From Hemibagrus wyckioides (taxonomy: Eukaryota > Chordata > Actinopteri > Siluriformes > Bagridae), in the NCBI RefSeq assembly GCF_019097595.1, contig NC_080717.1:3144001-3208000 (forward strand): a stretch of 64,000 nucleotides of DNA, given 5' to 3'. The translations under genes were made by a program, and so were the position numbers. Under the pieces are notes generated by a model. It did not search any database, was not told the DNA's origin, and saw nothing but the letters and a program-made list of their open reading frames with translations. Within the stretch, counting starts at the first letter, position 1, and the number at the start of each line of letters is the position of its first letter. This document shows, piece by piece, positions 45,464 to 56,059 of this stretch.

Positions 45464-45488
45464 CAGGGGTTGGACAATGAAACTGAAA
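45464..45488 (+). repeat. Left terminal inverted repeat of DD36E element
   Basis: 25 bp beginning CAGGGGTTGG. Pairs with 46702-46726. Confidence 0.92.
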
Positions 45489-45515
45489 TGTCTGGTTTTA
45501 GACCACAATAATTCA

Positions 45516-46541
45516 TTAGTATGGTGTAGGGCCTCCTTTTGCGGCCAATACAGCGTCAGTTCGTCTTGGGAATGACAGATACAAGTCCTGCACAGTGGCC
45601 AGAGGGATTTTGAGCCATTCTTCTTGCAGAATAGTGGCCAGGTCACTACGTGATGCTGGTGGAGGAAAACGTTTCCTGACTCGCTCCTCCAAAACACCCC
45701 AAAGTGGCTCAATAATATTTAGATCTGGTGACTGTGCAGGCCATGGGAGATGTTCAACTTCACTTTCATGTTCATCAAACCACTCTGTCCCCAGTCTTGC
45801 TGTGTGTATTGGTGCATTATCATCCTGATACACGGCACCGCCTTCAGGATACAATGTTTGAACCATTGGGTGCACATGGTCCTCCAGAATGGTTCGGTAG
45901 TCCTTGGCAGTGACGCGCCCATCTAGCACAAGTATTGGGCCTAGGGAATGCCATGATATTGCAGCCCAAACCATCACTGATCCACCCCCATGCTTCACTC
46001 TGGGCATGCAACAGTCTGGGTGCTACGCTTCTTTGGGGCTTCTCCACACCGTAACTCTCCCGGATGTGGGAAAGACAGTGAAGGTGGACTCATCAGAGAA
46101 CAATACATGTTTCACATTGTCCACAGCCCAAGATTTTCGCTGCTGGCTCCATTGAAACCAACATTTGGCATTGGCACGAGTGACCAAAGGTTTGGCTATA
46201 GCAGCCCGGCCATGTACATTGACCCTGTGGAGCTCCCGACGGACAGTTTTGGTGGAAACAGGAGAGTTGAGGTGCACATTTAATTCTGCAGTGAGTTGGG
46301 CAGCTGTGGTTTTATGTTTTTTGGATACAATCCGGGTTAGCACCCAGACATCCCTTTCAGACAGCTTCCTCTTGCGTCCACAGTTACTCCTGTTGGATGT
46401 GGTTCGTCCTTCTTGGTGGTATGCTGACATTACCCTGGATACCGTGGCTCTTGATACATCACAAAGACTTGCTGTCTTAGTCACAGATGTGCCAGACATG
46501 CACCAACAATTTGTCCTCTTTTGAACTCTGATGTCACCCAT
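45516..46541 (-). pseudogene. DD36E transposase with a single in-frame stop
   Basis: Start chosen at MGDIRVQK (46541-46539); an upstream in-frame Met at 46673 would add 44 unlikely residues. The frame spans about 341 codons, the usual Tc1/mariner size. It has a helix-turn-helix (VTKTASLCDVSRATVSRV), a GRKRKLSERD linker, the first Asp in LFSDEST, the second in YQDDNAPIHTA and the Glu in NIIEPLWGVL, 36 residues apart. The protein ends KGGPTPY at a TAA (45518-45516). The only visible lesion is TAG at 46025-46023, between RSPKEA and HPDCC, in the same frame on both sides; related proteins commonly have Tyr there. All catalytic residues survive. The product would act in the nucleus on its own inverted repeats. 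A single nonsense codon could be polymorphic. Confidence 0.92.
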
Positions 46542-46701
46542 AATGTTGTGTCCATTGCAATATTTTAAGCAAAACTGTGCTGTTACTCTACTAATTAAAC
46601 CTTCACACACGCTCTTACTGGTGGAATGTGCAATCAACGAAGATTGGCCAACAGGCTGGTCAAATTTAGCCATGAAACCTCCAACACTAAATTGGCCAGT
46701 G

Positions 46702-46726
46702 TTTCAGTTTCATTGTCCAACCCCTC
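46702..46726 (-). repeat. Right terminal inverted repeat of DD36E element
   Basis: Inverted copy of the left end. The last base is C where G is expected, which may weaken excision or be sequencing or mutation noise. Confidence 0.9.
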
Positions 46727-46740
46727 TATCTCTCTATCTC

Positions 46741-46795
<55 letters not shown>

Positions 46796-46874
46796 GTTCA
46801 TTCATGATCTCTCTCTCTCCTCTCTCTCTCTCATTTTCTCTCCATCTTCATCTCTGTCTCTCTCTCATGCTGTC

Positions 46875-46940
<66 letters not shown>

Positions 46941-46978
46941 ACCATCCCTCTCTTATAATTTCTCTTTATCTGTTTCTT

Positions 46979-47012
<34 letters not shown>
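46727..47012. repeat. (TATC)n and (CT)n arrays
   Basis: TATC units at 46740-46796, a CT-rich segment, TATC units at 46875-46939 and (CT)n at 46981-47012. Confidence 0.95.
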
Positions 47013-47014
<2 letters not shown>

Positions 47015-47079
47015 GCATCTAATGATATCCATCATAATCAAGATGATCCCAGTTCTACCTGTCGATGGCAGTGAATTTG

Positions 47080-47114
<35 letters not shown>

Positions 47115-47557
47115 GCATGTGTGGGTGTCAACCCTCTGATGGTAATTCCACCTGATTCCCCCTCATCCCTCTGGCAGTAGCTCAACCCCATTATGCCAAT
47201 CATTAAGTTTAATGACTTACAAACTAAGCATCATAACTTTGCCACACTGCATTGGGAATAAAACAAACACTTTCTTTGTGTGTGTGTGTGTGTGGGCTGA
47301 ATGTTTCTACAAAGCTCTGATTTGCTGTATAATATTTGATTTCACTTTAAAGCATGTTGGTATATGTGAGTAATTAGGCTTCATCAGCGCAGTAAATACA
47401 CTGCAGTGTGGAAGGACTTGGCCAGGAACATTAGCTGTGTTCATTTGGCTGTGAAGTGAAGAGAGGATTTACGTGAACAGCCTCTGTTTTTATCCACACA
47501 CAAATAGAAATTAGTAGTATTTTACTGCCTAGTTGTTCATTTCTCTGAGCACTAGAC

Positions 47558-47606
<49 letters not shown>

Positions 47607-47929
47607 TTATTTTTTGTCTAGTTGCAATTTTCCAATCAGAAGCTAGCTTGCAAGCTTGTGCGTCATTTTCAGTCCACTTATATTTATTTATTTTTTTAAA
47701 GTAGCTTTTATCTCTCTGCACAAATATACAGAACATGGCCACTGCACATATCCTGTGGTCATTTTGTACATCTTTAGAAACTGGTTCTCAAAATACACTT
47801 ATCTTGTTTGAAGGGTTGTTGTAAAAGGGTTTTTTGTATAGTTAAGAGTTCTATACTTTCTAAAAGCATTCCTTTTCTAGTTTATTCAGTTATTAAAATG
47901 TTTCTTTGTACTGTATAGTTAATGGTTCT
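47013..47929. other. Unique sequence with (TG)n and (TTTA)n
   Basis: (TG)n at 47081-47112 and 47275-47294, and about 12 TTTA units at 47561-47608. From 47800 there are weak matches (GGTTCT..CACTT) to the minisatellite that follows. No gene. Confidence 0.5.
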
Positions 47930-48311
47930 CCACTTATTTAAAAGGGTTCTGTAGTTAATGATACATCAATTAATATAAACACTTCACTTCCTAAGTGTTC
48001 TTTGTATAGTTCAGGGTTCTTCACTTCCTAAAAGTGTTTGATGTCTTGTACAGGGTTCTTCACTTCCTAAAAGTGTTTGATGTCTTGTTCAGGGTTCTTC
48101 ACTTCCTAAAAGTATTTATTGTCATGTTCAAGGTTCTGCACTTCCTAAAAGTTTTTCCTTCACTTCCTAAAAGTATTTGATATCAAGTTCAGGGTTCTTC
48201 ACTTCCTAAAAGTGTTTGTTGTCTCATTCAGGGTTCTTCACTTTCTAAAAGTGCTCTTTGTATAGTTCAGGGTTCTTCACTTCCTAAAAGTTTTTCCTTC
48301 ACTTTCTAAAA
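47930..48311 (+). repeat. About 37-bp minisatellite, left part
   Basis: Units of about 37 bp carry GTTCAGGGTTCTTCACTTCC followed by TAAAAGTGTTTGATGTC. At least eight recognisable units occur between 47985 and 48310, some shortened. The LINE at 48312 interrupts the array. Confidence 0.88.
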
Positions 48312-48613
48312 CATTCCAAGATGGCACTGGTGAGGTCAGCTGTCATTACGACTGCTCCAACCCCTTTTTCTTTGTTTTCGTTTTTTAAGTTAACTTCCAA
48401 TACATACAAACCGGTAAATTCTTCACAATGGAGTGCATTAGGTACGATAGAGATACTCTTATTTCTATTGGTATACAAGGTACTCACAATTCGACATTTT
48501 TAACCCTAGATCCGAGTCCTGAGGGAGAACAAAGGACACGACCCGAAGTGGCGGCCTCAGAGGAAACAAGCCAGTGTGCACACAGAACACCTCTGCCTAG
48601 CATCCTGTTCGCC

Positions 48614-49010
48614 AATGTCCAGTCGCTGAAAAACAAGCTCAATGACCTCAGAGCCAGGGTAAAGTTCCAGAGAGAGACATTCGGGACTGAAATTTCCATC
48701 TCACTATCAAATGTTGTCATTTTTACCTTCCTCGGGAGTTTACATCGGTCATAATCAGAGCTGTTTATATTCCACCTCAGGCGGACACGGACACTGCTTT
48801 ATGCGAGCTGCATAAGGCACTCACACAGCACCAGACACAATACCGGGACACTGTGCTTATTGTGGTGGGGGATTTTAACAGCACCAACCTCAAACGTGCA
48901 GCGCCGAACTTTTATCAGCACATCACCTGCCCCACCAGGGGTGAAAGGACACTGGACCATTGTTACAGAACAATCAAAGACAGCTACAAGGCACAATCTC
49001 ACTCCCTGTT
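48614..49010 (+). pseudogene. LINE endonuclease domain, deleted and frameshifted
   Basis: NVQSLKNKLNDLRAR at 48614 is the start of the apurinic-like endonuclease. The central part, with the ETW-type motif, is missing: text jumps near 48715 to FYLPREFTSV. Later VVGDFNSTNLKRAAP and ERTLDHCY keep the GDFN and DH motifs of this enzyme. An active enzyme would nick target DNA to prime reverse transcription. This one lacks its middle and cannot fold normally. Confidence 0.85.
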
Positions 49011-49464
49011 TGGGCGACAAAACAAAGGCTCAAGCAGGAGGTACCGGCTCAGAGGGAGGTTGCACCCTGGATGGACCAATCGGTGGCCGATCTACAGGAC
49101 GCACTCGATGATGCAGACTGGGACATGTTCCGGCACAGATCTGATGACAGCGGTTGTGGGATTCATCGGGAAACTATCGGATGATACTGTGCAAAAAACG
49201 ACCATCAGAACGTTTCCCAATTAGAAACCGTTGGAGGATTAGACCATCCGTGACGCTCTGACATCTCTCACTGCTGCCTATAACTCGGGACTTGCGTCGG
49301 ATGACATGGACTCGTACAAGGAAGCATCATACAACATTCGGAAAGCAGTGAAAGAGGTGAGGCAGGGCTACGGGAGGAAACTAGAGTCACAGCTCCAACA
49401 GAGTGACTCTAGGAGCCTGTGACAGGGAGTAAGGACAATAACTGACTATATACCAACATCCGGT

Positions 49465-51010
49465 ATGACCAATGTGGACGTGTCTCTGACAGACGAGCTG
49501 AACACCTACTACGCTCGCTTCAAGGCTGCAGCTAACAATGCTAAAGTTAAAGCTAATGCTAATGCTACAGCTAATGCTAATGGCTGCAGACAGGAAGAGA
49601 ATGCCAACACCGGCAACACGTTCATCATCTCCAAACATGACGTGAGGAGAGCCTTCAGGAGAGTGAACACCAGGAAAGCAGCAGGACCAGACGGAATCTC
49701 AGGTCGAGTCCTCAGAGCCTGTGCTAACCAGCTAGCACCTGTGTTCACAGATATATTCAATCTCTCCTTAACCCAGTTGATAATCCCCACATGCTTTAAA
49801 GACTCTATCATAGTTCCTGTCCCAAAGAAACCCCATCCTGCTTCCCTTAATGACTACTGCCCTGTAGCCCTGACTTCAGTAGTGATGAAGTGCTTTGAGT
49901 GGCTGGCCAGAGACTTCATCACCACTTCACTACCAGACACACTGGATCCACTACAGTTTGCCTACCGTCTGAACCACTCAACAGATGATGCCATTTCTCA
50001 CCTCCTTCACACATCACTCACTCACCTGGACACTAAGAAGGGGAATTATGTTAGAATGCTGTTTGTTTACTACAGTTCTGCGTTTAACACTATAATTCCC
50101 TCCACACTCACCACCAAGCTGAAGCACCTGGGACTCAGCCCATCTCTGTGTCAGTGGATCGCCAATTTCCTAACTGGCAGACCACAGGCAGTAAGGATGG
50201 GCAGACATGTCTCAGCCTCCCTCACCCTCAGCACTGGAGCCACCCAGGGTTGTGTTCTGAGCTGTAATCATTGTACACGTATGATTGCATAGCCACTACC
50301 AACTCCACCATCATCAAGTTTACTGACAACACCATTGTGGTTGGACTGATCTCCGACAACAATGAGACAGCCTACCTTGAGGAGATTAGGAATCTGGAGA
50401 ACTGGTGCCAAAGGAACAACCTCCTCCTTAATGTCAGCAAGACAAAGGAGCTGATAGAGGACTTCAGCACAAAGCAGGAGAGGAACTACCAGACCTCGGT
50501 GATCAACAAGAGGAGAGAGTGGAGAGAGTGGACAGCTTCAGATACCTCAGTGTTCACATCACGCAGGACCTGCCATGGTCCTGTCAGATCAACACCATGG
50601 TGAAGAAGGCCCGGCAGCATCTCTACCACCTCAGACGCTTGAGAGACTTTAGACTGCCCGCTAAGGTGCTTAGGAACTTTTACTCTTGCACCATAGAGAG
50701 CATCCTGATGGGAAACATCACAACCTGATTCGGGAACAGCACCATGAAGGACAGACAAGCTCTTCAGAGGGTGGTGCGATCAGCTGAGTGCATCATCCGA
50801 ACCAAGTTCACTGACCTGCACTCAATCTACAACAAGCGGTGCTGGACCAAGGCCAGGAAGATCGTGAAGGACCACAGCCACCCCAACAATGGACTTTTCT
50901 TCCTGTTGGGGTCAGAAAAGCACTTCCGCTCCCTGAAGGCCAAAACAGAGAGTCTGAGGAAAAGCTTCTTCCTGCAGGTTATATGGACTCTCAAGCAGAA
51001 CTCCACATAG
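49465..51010 (+). pseudogene. LINE reverse transcriptase with broken active site
   Basis: Legible in three frames. 49465-50282 contains KAAGPDGISGRVLRAC, PVALTSVVMKCFE, FVYYSSAFNTIIPSTL and STGATQGCVLS. The motif A Asp is replaced by Tyr (codon 50068-50070, TAC). A small deletion after CVLS shifts the frame. 50271 onward gives STIIKFTDNTIVVGL, where the FADD box has become FTDN (50319-50330). After another shift near 50515, the frame ending at 50728 has TGA where a Trp codon (TGG) is expected in TTWFGNS-like text. The terminal domain ends around 51007. Both catalytic Asp motifs are lost, so it could not make cDNA. Confidence 0.9.
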
Positions 51011-51539
51011 GACTCAACTGATTGGACTTGTTATGTTTCCTTCACACGTGTTGGAACACACCAAAACCAACCACTCTGTACATTTGCACATTTGCACATT
51101 GCAGGACCGAAGTACAATAAACATAAAACATATATGTTGCACATTTCTGCTCCTGTTCACATAAATAGAGGACTACTGCGCACAACTGCACTTTAAAGAT
51201 GGACAGTAACACTGCTGCTCATCATTTCATTTCACTCCATGACCACCCCGTACTGCTGCTGTCTGCACATAGCACATTTCACACACTCTATACAGCTTAT
51301 TTATTACAGTTGTACTTTTTACATTTTTATACAGATTTCTACAGATTTCTACTTATACCATATTTTATATATATTTTATTTTACTTACCTTAAAAATTTT
51401 CTAAACTGTAGATTTTATATTTTATTCGCCTGTCATTTTATGTCCTTATTCCTTTTTCAAACAGTTGTGTAAGCATTTAACTGCATATCCTACTGTGTAG
51501 GATTGTGTATGTGACAAATAAAAATTTGAATTTGAATTT

Positions 51540-51612
51540 AAAAGTATTTGTTGTCTAGTTCAGGGTTCTTCACTTCCTAAAAGTGTTTGATGTCTCGTTC
51601 AGGGTTCATCAA
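51540..51612 (+). repeat. About 37-bp minisatellite, right part
   Basis: AAAAGTATTTGTTGTCTAGT, then TCAGGGTTCTTCACTTCCTA and AAAGTGTTTGATGTCTCG continue the array that ends at 48311. The two parts join across the LINE, which dates the LINE after the array. Confidence 0.88.
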
Positions 51613-51922
51613 ATAACACCATTAACTATTAAAAAAAATAACGGGTGATAATACATCAGTATGCACTGAATGTCAAATTATTAATAAAAGCTGTTTCAAA
51701 ACTGAAAATTCCAAAATTACCAAATTTATTACCAGAATTTAGACAAAAAAACAATTAAAGCACATTGATACATTAATGCCAAGCATTAACGTCAGCCACA
51801 AAACTGGAAATCTGTACGTATCTGGACACAACTAATATATTTAAGAAAAAATTAGCTAGAAGAAACATTCAACAGCATCAAGCAGCTAGAAGCTAACTAC
51901 ATGGCTAACTAGCAAACTGTAT
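51613..51922. other. Unique AT-rich sequence
   Basis: No tandem repeat or open frame of note. Confidence 0.4.
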
Positions 51923-51947
51923 AACCCTAACCCTAACCCTAACCCTA
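51923..51947. repeat. Interstitial telomere-like (CCCTAA)4
   Basis: Four perfect CCCTAA units with a partial one, the vertebrate telomere repeat. A shorter TTAGGG pair occurs near 1697. Short interstitial copies are common and need not mark a chromosome end. Confidence 0.9.
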
Positions 51948-52105
51948 TTTGTTAAATTAGATTCACTGATGTTAAAAGCTGCTTTTCCTCACCAGTCCTG
52001 ATCCAGTCCATCCTGGGAGTCGAGCTCATACCCGTTATCGCCTGTCCTCGCTGTCCCTAAAGAGAAGCTAAACAAGGTTGGTACAAAATGTCCTCATCCA
52101 TTACA

Positions 52106-52157
<52 letters not shown>

Positions 52158-53734
52158 AAGTGAGGAAATTATCTCCAGACCACACACACAGCCTAATGGC
52201 CAAATCTACTTTAAGCCTAGCTACATGATTCATAATAGTGTCTGATAGCTCCAGTTTGCTAGCGCTAACAGTGCATTTGTGAACATCAAACAGACTGAAA
52301 TAGCAGGAGCCGGAGCTAAAAGCGCTCCCTCACTGCGCCGAACGTCTCATTAAAATCTCTCCACGGCTGAATATGCCGTCTCTCCGGTGAGACAATATCG
52401 CCGGCGCTTTATTCCACGTACAAAAGTCCGCAGCACCTGGAGGGATTCAAGTGATGGAAATTGAAGTTAGACAAGATCATAATATTCACAAAATCTTTGT
52501 GTTCCAATCAGAAGGCAGCTCCCTAGGTAGACGACATGTTTGGGAAGCGTTAGTGTGCTAGGAAGATGAAAGTTGTCCATTTGAAAGGCTTTTGAAAATC
52601 GCTAGTTTTGGGCTAGAATTGAGCAGAATTGATGCATGTGTCCTTCTCAGGGTAAGCAATCCCATAATGCCGTTCACCGAGCCGGGGCAAACAGGAAAGT
52701 TACCACAAAACCACACAAAGCGGACAAAACTTTACAAACTGTAAGTCTCTCTTCATGTGTATGGTTAAAGATTGCAAAAAAAAGGAGTTTTATTAAACAA
52801 AAATTGACTAGCTAACTTAACCCAGTGTCAAATATACATGAATAGCTTGCTAGTTGCTAAAAAACTATCCTATTTTTCTCCTGTTTTGCTTGGTGTATAT
52901 AATTAGCTAGCTACTGTAGCTTAGTATGAAAACTTGTCATGAAGAGCAAACAAATGCTAAGAAATGCCAGAATGGCTTAGAAACCATCCTGAGGTAAAGT
53001 TTGCAAAGTGCAAACTAGCATTAAAATGCAATACTCTGAAATTTATCATTAACTAAGTTCGTGTTAGCAACGATTTAACACACCAAGCTAAAAATAATTT
53101 GACAGATTTTTCCCAAGAAATATGTCTACTTCCTGTGTACAAGTGGGAAAAGAAGTGGGAAATGTGTTGCCTGGAATACCGTGACAGTGATATGAAACCT
53201 CTTTGCCTGAGAGCCTCTGTTTGGTTCTCATGCTGGGAAGCATTTCACATGTTCAGGATGTGAGACGCCATGTTCTTCAATGACTTTAAATGCCGTGCCG
53301 CTACACCGGCACCGAACACCGACATTTTCAAATGAATTCCTAATGTGTGTTTTGGAAAAATGCTGTAATGTTCGAAATAAGGTCGGGAGACAAAGGATCG
53401 TCGGGAGACAAAGCATCTGACATCTTTGAGGAAGGACATTCATATGGCTTGATTTTGGATATACTGATAGTGTATCATGGTGTAAAGATTAGTTTGATCT
53501 CTAAAAACACACCAGGAATGTCTGCAAGACCAAACTATTCCGATTAAAGGATGTAAGGAGTGCTATAAGTGCAGAGCAGCGTTCATACACACACCAATCC
53601 ATTTTCTACTGCTGCAGCTACTGCTGGACTTCCTGTAGATCCTGAGTGACAGTTGTCTAGTCCAATCAGAGGGAATTCCATTCGTAAACCATACATACCT
53701 TATTCGGTTTGTCTGAAATGTTGTTGTGGGTTTT
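51948..53734. other. Unique sequence with (AAAT)n, no gene recognised
   Basis: About 13 AAAT units at 52106-52159. The rest is single-copy-looking. Two overlapping minus-strand frames (53228-53443) of 64-71 codons share the region but show no domain. The block 52320-52420 is GC-richer (GGTGAGACAATATCGCCGGC) without repeats. Confidence 0.45.
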
Positions 53735-53920
53735 TTTTTTTCGGAATATTTATTTTGTTTTCAGAATTGTTTTTTTCAGATATTTTTTCTGGATTTCTTA
53801 TTTTGTTTCCGGAATTTTTATTGCATTTTCAGATTTGTTATTGTGTTTTTATTTTCGGATTTGTTATTTTGTTTTCGGAATTCTTATTGTGTTTTCAGAT
53901 TTGTTATTTTGTTTTGCACT
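53735..53920 (+). repeat. About 26-bp T-rich minisatellite
   Basis: Units like TTTTCAGATTTGTTATTTTG and TTTTCGGAATTCTTATTGTG recur about seven times. Phe/Ile/Leu-rich frames of 86-111 codons here are repeat-driven. Confidence 0.8.
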
Positions 53921-54133
53921 TCTCGGCCACCGTACAAAACCCACTGCCAAGCCGTGTTTGTTTTGTTAGTAATGAGCTACTACTGTAGAGAAAGACACAC
54001 CCTGAGGGGCAACAGATAGACTTTCTACAGGGAAACGAACTTGCCAGACAGAGAACTTAACAGAATCTATTTTTCTGCTCTCAGACACCAGTTTTGATTT
54101 AAGGACCACTTTATTAAAGGATTTTAGTGTAAG

Positions 54134-54180
<47 letters not shown>

Positions 54181-55085
54181 TGACATCACTCACCTCCTGT
54201 CAGGTTTGAGATAGTGAGAAAGAAAGATAAGTAAAGTGTCTGAGATAAGTCTTAAGAAGCTTTCTAATTTCTTTAAGTCCCCTAACATTTTTTTTTTTTT
54301 GGACATTTACCAAAATGGCATTGGCTCCGAATCGGGTTTCAGTAACAGCTTCTCATTTTCAGTAACTCTGTGAAATCAAAGCCGTCGCATTTTCCTGTCC
54401 TCGGTTGGTCGGGAGTTGAGTCTGAGCTTCGTTCTGCATATCACAGAGAAAGTACTGCCAAAAATCAATGTACTTTTTTTTTCTTCTTCTACTGCTTGTT
54501 TTTTCTTACAGTCTTCACAAAGTGTATAACGTGACATCCTGCTGTCTTTACACTCATATCGTCATGACAACTGTCAGGTATTCTGGGTTTTGACTGACAG
54601 CACAAGAAGTGAAAAATGACAGAAAGAAGCTGAGATTTGAAATCAATTACAGGAGAAAATGTAGACAGAAATCATTGAGATAATCATTTCTTTAGTACTG
54701 AAGTGTCTTTATTACAAGTATAACATATTTTTGATGTTTTGATCTTTTTTCTTTAATGAGTACACGTCTGGAAATTCGTCTACAAAGATTTTTCTCCAGA
54801 GATATAAATTATTTAATGGGAAACACAACCGAGTCAGACGTTAAAGGCTTCGTTCACAGCAATTCATCAGTTTACTGAATAATGGAGTGATTATTTATTA
54901 ATTGGTCTGAAATATTTCCAAAGGAAAAAAAATAAACACATTTTTGGGAAGTGCAAAGAGAAATCACAGAAATCAAGCAAGCATGGAAAATATCAAAACA
55001 ATTATTCATAAATACAGTTGAATCTGATTGGTCAGAATGTTGTTAATTAACCCTTCTCTAATAGAGATATAGGCATTTAATTTGA
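53921..55085. other. Unique sequence with (GA)n
   Basis: (GA)n at 54137-54178. A fragment GAATCTGATTGGTCAGAATG at 55021-55040 matches the MITE left end seen at 16.42 kb. No gene recognised. Confidence 0.5.
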
Positions 55086-55091
55086 TAGATG

Positions 55092-55157
<66 letters not shown>

Positions 55158-55197
55158 GATTAAGATCTCTATTAACATTCTCTCTCTATATATATAT

Positions 55198-55242
<45 letters not shown>

Positions 55243-55245
55243 ACG
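55086..55245. repeat. (GATA)n/(GACA)n and (GA)n
   Basis: GATA units, about six GACA units (55104-55127), GATA to 55156, then a TATATA patch (55188-55198) and (GA)n to 55240. Confidence 0.94.
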
Positions 55246-55465
55246 AAAGAAGAAGAGAGAAAGAGACAGCATGAGTGAGACAGAGAGACAGATAAAAAAA
55301 ATCAGGGATAGAAAATGCTGACTGAAAAAAGAAATAATGCTTTATTCCTTTTTTACAATTTACAGGGATGTACTGAAATAAATAATTAAAATAAATTCAT
55401 AATAAAATAATTTAAAATAAATGACTGTGTGAATAATACTAGTTGTAATATTCACATTAAAAAAT

Positions 55466-55660
55466 AATAAGAAGCCTTTATTTGTCACGTATACAGTATA
55501 ATACTGCACAGTGAAGTTCTTTCTTCTTGGGTATATTCCATCCTTGGAGGTTGGGGTCAGAGCACAGGGTCAGCCATGATACAGTGCCCCGGAAGCATGC
55601 TTGAACCCCGATCTTCCAATCAACAACCCAGAGGCTTAACCACTTGAGCTAGCAGCATCT
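55466..55660 (+). mobile_element. Short interspersed repeat, second copy
   Basis: Starts GCCTTTATTTGTCACGTATA, continues AGTGAAGTTCTTTCTTC, then GTTGGGGTCAGAGCACAGGG and CAGCCATGATACAGTG, then TTGAACCCCGATCTTCCAAT and CTTAACCACTTGAGCTAGCA. This extends the family seen at 12.11-12.27 kb on its left side. Internal text between CAGTGCC and GAAGCATG is shorter than usual. Confidence 0.7.
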
Positions 55661-55667
55661 ATCAAAG

Positions 55668-56008
55668 CTACAAAGCATCTCCATGAAGACATGATGTGGA
55701 GGTTAAGGTTGGACTGGAAGAACTTGAGAACTCTGACTCTGACTCCTGAACACCTTCAGGGATGAACCGGAACAGCGACTGCACCCTGATATTAGAGCCT
55801 GACTTCCTTCACTAATGCTTTTATGGCTGAATGAACACAAATCCCTAGAGCTATGCTTTTTTCTAAAAATCTAGCCGAAAGTCTTCCCAGATGAGAAGAA
55901 CAGAGCTCTTCAGCAAACGGAGACCAAAATCTGGAACAAGATGTTTGACAAGCATGTACAAGTGTGGTCAGGAGTGCACAGACTTTTGCTCACACAGCGT
56001 AAATTCTA
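55668..56008 (+). mobile_element. 3' half of a decayed Tc1-like (DD34E-type) element
   Basis: The order of words follows the C-terminal half of the DD34E transposase. CCATGAAGACATGATG corresponds to the VHKTW-like region. TTGGACTGGAAGAACTTGAG corresponds to GVEELDW. GAACACCTTCAGGGATGAAC corresponds to EHLWDEL. GAAAGTCTTCCCAGATGAGA corresponds to ESLPRRVE. Frames are broken by several stops and indels. It ends near GTGCACAGACTTTTG..ACAGCGTA, a worn terminal repeat. The left half is absent. Confidence 0.65.
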
Positions 56009-56059
56009 TATAGTGCTAAATTCTTGAGTTAAATCTGACTGGTGTTAAGTGTTTGTTTG

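Larger units (their letters stand above)
45464..46726 (-). mobile_element. DD36E (Incomer-like) Tc1/mariner transposon, near full length
   Basis: 1263 bp with ends CAGGGGTTGGACAATGAAAC (left, from 45464) and the same sequence inverted at the right end. Over 25 bp the two ends differ only at the outermost base position, where the right end has C for the expected G. TA flanks both sides (45462-45463 and 46727-46728). It lies between TATC/TTTC repeats. The transposase is on the minus strand with one internal stop. The 36-residue spacing between the second Asp and the Glu places it with the DD36E family known as Incomer rather than classic Tc1 (DD34E). Confidence 0.93.
48312..51539 (+). mobile_element. 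CR1/L2-superfamily LINE, decayed but near full length
   Basis: About 3.2 kb inserted in a minisatellite. The 5' side starts near CATTCCAAGATGGC, a common start region for this group. It encodes an endonuclease then a reverse transcriptase on the plus strand and ends in AATAAAAATTTGAATTTGAA-type tail (51516-51539). Lesions include an endonuclease deletion, frameshifts near 50260 and 50515, a TGA nonsense codon and substitutions at catalytic positions. The short TAAAA at both edges could be a target duplication or simply the minisatellite text. Because the 5' part is present, this copy probably once neared full length, unlike the truncated LINE end at 1.1 kb. Confidence 0.88.

Noticed and set aside
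51923..51947. Chromosome end
   Set aside because: Only four telomere units, with unique DNA on both sides.
53653..54019. Phe/Leu-rich frames as a membrane protein
   Set aside because: The hydrophobic stretch comes from the T-rich 26-bp minisatellite. Three frames give similar peptides.
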